From: Brachionus manjavacas
Lineage: Eukaryota; Rotifera; Eurotatoria; Ploima; Brachionidae
Assembly (NCBI GenBank): GCA_019054805.1
Contig: JAHQIY010000001.1
Location: forward strand, 9,066,501-9,130,500
Reading direction: 5' to 3'
Length of the DNA stretch: 64,000 nt
Part shown: in pieces, positions 57,225 through 64,000 of the stretch
How positions within the stretch are numbered: position 1 is the first letter of the stretch
How the letters are laid out: each line of letters starts with the position of its first letter
The notes under the pieces: model-generated
What the model saw: only the letters and a program-made list of their open reading frames with translations
The model's database searches: none
Told to the model about the DNA's origin: nothing
Made by a program: the position numbers and the translations under genes

Positions 57225-59391
57225 TTTACAACATTTGAACATATTATTTCCGAATCAAGTCTAGTTGTTTAATGTATAAAAATTGGACTAATTATTTACA
57301 GTCTTTAATTAATATGTACTTGATTTTAATTTTTTTAAATTTTTTTATTCTAAAATAAAATATGTCCACATTAAAATTGACTTTTTTCTCATTTTTAATG
57401 AGAACTATTTATATTTAAATTGTAACGCTAAATTTAATTAGATATTAATTTTATTTTTTAGAATTTTAAATATTTCGAGTTTTTTTTTCTAAATAAAATT
57501 TAAAATAAATTGTGAAAAATTAAAAGTTTATTGATTTTTATTATTTATCAATTTGCATTATTGCATTATTTTTCTAGATTAATACCGTTGAACATGTTGA
57601 TACCAATCAGCTTAACAGAATATTTAAAAATAAAAGATCAGCTTAAAAGATTTTACGATTTTTTTTTATTTTAGTTTAGACTCTTAAGGAACAAGAATAT
57701 CATATGTGTTTATGTAAAAAAATTATCAAATAGTTTAAAAATCTCTTATTTAATTTATCATTGATTGTTTTTACCCCTACTTTTACAATAACACGGTTTT
57801 CCCATTATCAATTTTGATTATGTAAATTAAATTATTTTTTGGTGCATTTTTGAAAAAGACTTGGAATAATTCCATTTGTAAATGAGTGCCACGATAATAT
57901 ATTGAAGAAGTGGTCAATCGAACGTCCTCCGATTCTTTATTCTTGTTCATGATTATCCCATTATAATTATAACAGACTTAGCTGTCGCTTACATGTAGAA
58001 TTCACTCAACAAAATAATCTTACATTACTAAGAAGGCAAGTGCTACTATCTCCAAACTTGTGACAAAAACGAAATTACAAAAGAAGAAAGTAAAATTTCA
58101 AATCAAAATCTTAGCAAAATTTCGAAAGTATCTTTAGTTTAATACGAGTTAAATATGTTGAAAAAAATTGGACATTGAGTAACTGGTTAAAACATTACAA
58201 GTGTCATCATGTGATTTCAATTGCTGCTCGTAAGAAAAAATTAAGTTTTGATTCAGTAGGTAGGGATATTCCAATTCAATAAATGAAAAAAGCATCAACT
58301 TAAAACAACAATGGGTTCACTGGAATAAGTGACAAAAAAAATTCAAGTTTCAAACACAATTCCAAAAGGTATAGGCTCAGATGATGAAAGCGGCGTCAGC
58401 TTCAAAAAGACAAAGATTCGGCCAAATCGAAAGAATTTGGGAAAAATGTGGTGTAAAGATGATCAAAAGAAGATTTTGGGTCTGTTCTAATAAATGAGAC
58501 AAAAATAAAGTACTTTGGTTAATAAAAAAATTTTTCTTTTTTTTATTAAAAAAGTTTTTTTTATTAGTTTGGTGCTTTTTTGTTCAGAATATTAATTATC
58601 CTTTTTTTGGTCACATAATAAAATTTTGGAATAATTATAATAAACTTGGAATATTTTATTTAAAATTAGTTCCGTGAATGTAACATAATGCAAAATTCAA
58701 AGTTGCATCAAATGTGAAAGTCTGCTTATGATGTGCAAAATCTCTGCAAAATACACTACGATCAGTTTTATTTCAATTTAATTTCTGCTAAATTTGCAGA
58801 GTTTATCAGACCTTGATATCTGATGCAACTTAATGCATTAAATTTGTTTGAACATAAAAATAGTAAAAACAATTTCAAATAAAGTTTGAGATTTGATTCA
58901 TAATTTCAAATTATATTTTAAAATTTTTTAAATCAAAATCAAAATGAAAAAGGTCAATTTAAAGTATTAGAGTAATTTTCAAAAAGGTTAGAACTCAAGT
59001 CTTCCAAAATGATCATGGTAGTCTACCAGAACACATTGTCAATCAGTGATAAATAAGTGATAAATATTCGACGTAAAATGATATTAAATCTTACTAATAC
59101 TTAAACGCTAGAAGTCTTTTTAACTTAAATAAAAAAGCTTTTATTTTATATTGTGCAAAAAAACCGAAATCATTAAAAATGTTATTCAAGATTTAAAATT
59201 AAATTATTTTTGGTCTACTTGACCAAAAGACGAAACTTTTCAGCATACCTGTTTTTCATCCCAGCATTAATCAATTATTAGCACACTTTTTGCTGAAAAA
59301 AATACTTGCCTTTTTAAAACAATGAAAAAACTGTATGCTGAATTTTTGAAATAAATATAAAATTTTACATAAAAAATATATTAAATTTAAG
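57225..59391. other. 3' flank of the rightward GATA gene and intergenic DNA
   Basis: AATAAA at 57354-57359 is a candidate poly(A) signal 130 bp after the stop. The segment 57880-58500 has more mixed composition and could be a worn mobile element, but no motif is readable. At 58685-58840 there is an imperfect inverted pair around TTGCATCA/TGATGCAA. Confidence 0.45.
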
Positions 59392-59545
59392 CAGAGTTGT
59401 TTTTAAGTCACAAGTCTTAAGTCAAGTCAAGTCAATGACTTAAATTTTTTTTTTTTTTTTTTTAAGTCAAGTTTTTTTTTTTTTCATGACTTTGACTTAA
59501 ATTTTTGTGTCTTAGGCTTTAAAATGTGACTTAAAAACAAGTCTG
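59392..59545. mobile_element. hAT-type MITE, copy C (154 bp)
   Basis: The left end CAGAGTTGTTTTTAAGTCAC and the right end GTGACTTAAAAACAAGTCTG are inverted repeats of the family. The flanking octamers AATTTAAG and AATTTGAG match at seven of eight positions, a target-site duplication. The interior is A/T runs with further AAGTCAAGTC units. It lies between the inverted segments at 59233 and 59962. Confidence 0.75.
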
Positions 59546-61742
59546 AATTTGAGTAAATGCTTAAAGAAAAATGATTTAAATTTTTTATCGATGCACTCTC
59601 TCATTTTTTCAGACCACCAAGCTTGGGTTTGTTCATAAAACTTTTAGACTCTTGTAATTTTCTTATTATCCACAAATTACTACCACATATTTTAGATTAA
59701 AAAAATTTTTAAATTGCGAGTTAAAGATAAATTTTAATCTCGTTTCCAGCTTTAAAACTTATTATCTTCAAAATGGGAATATTCTCATTTTGAATGCTCT
59801 TTGGCGAACTGTTTACACTTGCTGCCGAGATGATTCAAGTTAAAATTTGGGAAGCCCCTCCATTCTTGTTAATCAGACAATAGTATGTTATTAAGGTGTT
59901 TGGTATGTTAAAAATGCAAGTATGGTGGGATGAATATTAGGTATGTCATGCTGAAAAGTTTTGCTAGTATGTTAATAAGTTTTGTCGGTATGCTAAAACA
60001 ACAATCCCTTAATGATTATAAGCAAGTCTTCCCAAAATTAATTAATTTAATTTAATTTGATTAATTTTTTTAACTAATTTTTAAAATTATTAAATTTAAA
60101 ATGAATTAAGATCTTCAAAAGTTCCTAGCGACCTTAGTTAATGATCAATTTGACTGCAAATGGCACCAATAAAAAGCTGGTATTTCTTTCTATTTTCTAT
60201 CAGAATCACAATCCAAAGGCAAAGTTAACATTTGTAAATTTTTGCATTTGATTTTTTTTGTTCTTGAAAAATGGCCCTTTGGAGTAAGCTTTAAAGATCT
60301 ATTCAATATACTATTTTGTTAAATTGTATTCATATTGTTTTGAATTTTGCAAAACTTAAAATGTGCAATTCTTTTATTTATTATTTATTTTCTAATTGCA
60401 GAACTTATTTTAATTTGCCGTATTTTTCTAAATTATTGTTAAAAAGGCTATTTTAGACCTTTAGAGTAAATGACAGATACTGAATTGATATGATTTATAA
60501 TAAGCGCTATATTTAGACATGATTTGTTTATAAGTAAGTTAAAGCACTAAATATTACAACTATTAACAATTGATTTTTTTGTTGAGGTCAATTATATGAT
60601 TAATAAAATGATTACTAGTCAAACAAAGATAAGAAACTTAGATATTTGTTTTTAAATTTGATAAATGATGGTTTAAAAAAGAGGCAATTCATCATATTGA
60701 TGAAAAATAATTTCTAAAAAAAATTGTTTTTAATAATTTAGAACAATTCTTGATTTTAGGATTTTTTTAAGTTAAAAAATTGAGGGCTGTATTCTTCGTT
60801 TTAATAAAAGTATGAATGTTTCTATTTTTTTAGCTTAATTTTAATTTCAATTTTCTTAGATTTCAAAATTATAATTAAAAGTTATATTTAGAATTATTTG
60901 ATTTTAGAAATTTGAAATTAGCAGCGATTATTGCTTTGCCCATTTTTTTATTTTTTTTATTAATAAATTCCAAGATGCTTTTAAATGAATGCAATTAGGC
61001 CTTTTTTAAATATTCAATAAATAAATCCAAAAACAGACATTAATTCATTTTTTTTAGATGCTATATTTTATCGATTTTTTTCAACTCTTTTTATAATAGA
61101 AAATATCGACAGGTGACTTAGTTAGGTTAATACTAAAGAAATATTAATGAGCTTGTGTTGATATACACTATGAAATTAAAAATAGCAAAATTTTTCTACT
61201 TAAAATGCTTCGATTGCGCAGAAAAATATTGCTAATTACAAAAATTTTGATGAAATTAATTTGTAAAATTATTTCTTAAAAATATTATTTTTTAAATTAA
61301 AATTTATTAATTTGTAAAAAAAATTTCAAAACATAGAAAAAATATTTTTTTAAAATCTCTAAAACTTTCAAGTCAAACAACTTTGATTATTTAAATAAAC
61401 ATTATTTTCTCTTAACTAATGCCAATTACTAATTAATCACTGATAATTACAAATGTAAATTGTTAGCCAAATAATTGCTTTATTTGCCAATTTCCCAAAC
61501 ATAAGTATTAGAGATTTTTGGAAAAATTCAACATTCAAAAAATAGATAAATATTTTTCGTTTAAAATACAATGAGTTCATTCACTTATTTCAAAGCACTG
61601 GGTCCCCGAATTGAAGAATTGCTGGAATACAAGAGTTTTAAGTAATGATTTAAATTTTTTAATCAGTTTAAGACAAATAAACTTGTTTATTTAATAAATA
61701 TTGCTACTTTAAAAGATGAAAGTGATGTGCTTGCATCTAAAT
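59546..61742. other. AT-rich intergenic DNA
   Basis: No gene. At 59880-60000 there is a run of degenerate GTATGTTAA-like units. The piece 59926-59962 is an inverted copy of 59233-59267. The rest is unstructured. Confidence 0.5.
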
Positions 61743-63478
61743 TTATCTTCTACTTGTTGTTTTTTTAATCAGCTTCATTGTGGCTCTCATTCCTTGAGAC
61801 ATTGCTGGGTTCGAAATCGCCGGTTTTCGGGGTCCATTTGCGCTGCCACCTTGACCAAAATTTTAAAAAGTATTCTCAAAAAATACAAACAAACATCATG
61901 ATTACCTCTTCTATCAGATGAATCATGAACTATTTGTCTGACGGGCCCGCCGCTTGACGAAGTGATAGATTTAAGTTTTGATGCCGCTGCTGATTGAGAT
62001 AAAATTGTTGACGAACTTCTTGCGGTTGTTGCCACAAATTTAACAGTAGCTTCTTTTGTTTGTCTTTCTTTGGGCTTTTCGGCCTGTTTTTTTGAGATCA
62101 GGTCTCGGGCGCGACGAAATTTTTCTTCACGTTCGTCTACTTTTCTCTAAAGTTGACAAAAAGAATTAATTTAATTCCTAAAAAGCTACAAGCTTAAAAA
62201 TTACATAATAAAGCTCTCGCCACGAATCATCCTCATCTAGAACTTCGACTTTTTTGAATTCTTGTTCACACAATTTCTTCCACAATTCATCAGTATCCGA
62301 AAGCAAATTCTATAAAAAATTCACTATTAAAATTAGATTAAAAATAAAGTTGTAAGACATAAAAAAAAATTAATTCTAAACAAACTGGATTATAATATTC
62401 GATTGATTGAAGTTGTTTAGCAGAAGCTCTTTCCAAAATTCTTTTAATCAAGTCAAATGGCACCGGAAACATGCTTTGAGTGTCTTTTTTTTTAAATAAA
62501 TTTTTAAAATTTTTATCTTATATAACTTTTTTATATTATTTACTGTATATTGAAATTCTCAGATGTAATTCATCTAGATTATCAATTAAAATTTTTGATG
62601 CTAAATCGAAAAGTTTTGTCGGTTGGAGCAGAGAGCCTGTCGGATTCGTTTTACGCCCAGTGTACAACGTTCTCTTGCTGTGTTTATTCTTCAATATTTT
62701 GGCTAAGGCTTCGTCATCATCGACTTGATTCAATGGGTTTAGATTGTCGGTATTTAGATTTGAGTTGGAAGTTTTGGACGCGTTGGGAATAAATCTTAAT
62801 TTTGGTGCAAGATCATTTGACGGAAGTGCTTCTGCAGAGACTATGTCTTCTAAGCGAGCAGTTGGCATTGGCACAATTGCTGATTTTTCCGATTCATTTT
62901 TGCTGGGATTGACTAAATTTTTTTCACTAAAAGCCTGTATAGTTGAAGTTCCATTAAGCTTTGGTTTTTTCGCGGCTATTTCGGTTGCTTCCACAAATGG
63001 CCTTTTTTTCTCGCCACTCTCTCTCTTTTCCTCTTTGGCACTGGATTTTGAATTTTCCTCATTGACTTTTTCGGCCAACGAGGTCACTATGCTCTTCCAT
63101 TTTTTGATTATTTTCTCGGCCCTGGGACTAAAATCCGGATCGTCTTTTTTCTTCAGACTCTTCAGGCATTCTACGATTTCACTTCTCTTGAGTTTAAAAT
63201 ATTTTTTAGCTTGCTATTTGAGAAAGAAAAAAAAACTTCTCACCTTCAGAACTTCCAAGTTCACATTTTCTATGCAATTTAATTCATTCAGGTAGCCTTT
63301 AATCTGCGGGAAAATATGGTCATATGTTATTTAACACAGAGACTGATCAGACCTAGTTTAAGTCTAAATCAGTCTTTGAAATTAGCCTAATTACTTTTAA
63401 GGTATCTCTGGTTTGAGAATATTTGTCAAGTTTTTTTTTAATTTCGGTGAGTTTGTCGAATAATTTTGCGTCGGCCAT
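61743..63478 (-). CDS. EloA: Elongin-A (transcription elongation factor, 454 aa, seven coding exons)
   Basis: Minus-strand exons are 63478-63395, 63303-63244, 63213-62544, 62483-62386, 62309-62205, 62146-61906 and 61849-61743. All introns (30-90 bp) have GT/AG ends and the phases agree, giving 454 codons. Residues 1-92 form a TFIIS N-terminal (LW-type) domain ending in KIIKKWKSIV. Next is a Lys/Ser/Glu-rich linker with KRPFVEATEIAAKKPK. The Elongin-A domain from about 245 has TKLFDLASKILIDNLDEL (BC-box position), PVPFDLIKRILERASAKQLQ, IEYYNP, SDTDELWKKLCEQEF and DDSWRELYY. It ends with a basic MKLIKKTTSRR tail. Elongin-A binds Elongin B/C, stimulates RNA polymerase II elongation and can act as substrate receptor of a Cullin-5 ligase. 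The protein is shorter than vertebrate forms (about 770 aa), mostly in the linker. The BC-box cysteine is replaced by Ala253. The first exons rest on short matches. Confidence 0.92.
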
Positions 63479-64000
63479 CTCGAATTGTTCACAAAAAAAC
63501 TTATAAAATCAATTCGGTCATAATTTTTCAAATTGATTTTATTAATTTATGGAATACTTTGATTGTTAGTTGGGATTTGTGTAAAAATTTAAAAAAAAAA
63601 TGAACAAAATATGCAAGTGGATGCTTTAAATTTCGTTTTTTTCTATATTCATTTTTTATAATAATATTTTAATTTCTAAACAGCTGATATATTTTTGAAA
63701 TAAATAATACATATTTATTTTTATAATAAATTATTTAAATTGTTCAATGATAAATGTATATTAATTTTCTATGGACTAATTCCAAATAAGGAACACTAGA
63801 GCTATCACTAAATTTTAGACATCATAAGGCTTAGCCCCATTTCTATAAGCACACTAGCGATATTAGTATTCATTTTTACTGCATTCAATTGTTGCCATAA
63901 AAAAATTATGCTAAAAATTATTTTTTATTTTTATTTCAAAAATTATTGCAAAAAAAAATTTAAAATTTTTTTCACAAAGACTCTTTTTTTGCCTTGATGC
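63479..64000. other. Promoter side of Elongin-A and AT-rich DNA
   Basis: An AG lies immediately before the start codon (TTCGAG then ATG on the minus strand), compatible with a 3' splice site. Nothing else is recognised up to the window edge. Confidence 0.4.

Noticed and set aside
57880-58500. Possible Tc1/mariner relic
   Set aside because: The base composition is more mixed than the surroundings, but no transposase motif could be read in any frame.
62480-63295. Plus-strand frames of up to 183 codons over Elongin-A
   Set aside because: Antisense of the Elongin-A exons, without introns or domains of their own.

Overview
This is an AT-rich nuclear window (by eye roughly a quarter G+C) from an animal. 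It carries short introns (52-90 bp is typical here), two two-finger GATA transcription factors, Elongin-A and many decayed transposable elements. Both GATA proteins have the N-finger plus C-finger layout of animal GATA1-6, so a bilaterian invertebrate is likely. The base composition, tiny introns and the mix of CR1/Jockey-like and RTE-like LINEs with Ty3/gypsy elements fit a monogonont rotifer such as Brachionus, but that is a guess and not shown by the sequence.

Layout. 1-10.9 kb is gene-poor: a decayed Ty3/gypsy piece (1.25-2.14 kb), a 5'-truncated RTE-like LINE (2.80-3.81 kb, minus), an unrecognised broken gene (4.2-4.7 kb, minus) and a 77-bp retroinsertion flanked by 15-bp direct repeats (6.2 kb). 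An intact single-exon coding region of 270 codons at 10.93-11.74 kb encodes a disordered basic/acidic protein with repeated tyrosine motifs. 13.1-24.4 kb is a transposon graveyard. It holds a long palindrome, a 4.36-kb Ty3/gypsy LTR retrotransposon (minus) apparently inserted in ORF1 of a CR1-like LINE (plus), three more LINE fragments, a pogo/Tigger-like fragment and a LINE with a nearly complete reverse transcriptase. A two-exon gene for a membrane-anchored, glycosyltransferase-like protein follows (24.6-25.7 kb). From 26 to 33.4 kb there are LINE and gag scraps in AT-rich DNA.

33.8-57.2 kb is a GATA locus. One GATA gene runs leftwards (33.83-35.81 kb, three coding exons, 605 aa) and a second runs rightwards (52.46-57.22 kb, four coding exons, 878 aa), so they are head to head and about 16.7 kb apart. 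They share a phase-0 intron just upstream of the C-finger. Both have clusters of AGATAA/TTATCT sites upstream, which suggests auto- or cross-regulation. The first gene has an N-finger without the usual basic tail. The space between them holds no convincing gene, but it holds members of a hAT-type MITE family, hairpins, a 102-bp tandem duplication and a fragment that may be hAT transposase. A roughly 470-bp foldback element sits in the large intron of the second GATA gene. Elongin-A lies at 61.7-63.5 kb on the minus strand (seven coding exons, 454 aa), convergent with the second GATA gene.

No operon, CRISPR array or convincing tRNA gene was seen. The most unusual items are the linked GATA pair with its divergent N-finger, the three-copy hAT MITE family with 8-bp target duplications (one copy carrying an inverted copy of its own target site), the tyrosine-motif protein, and a BC-box in Elongin-A that lacks its cysteine.
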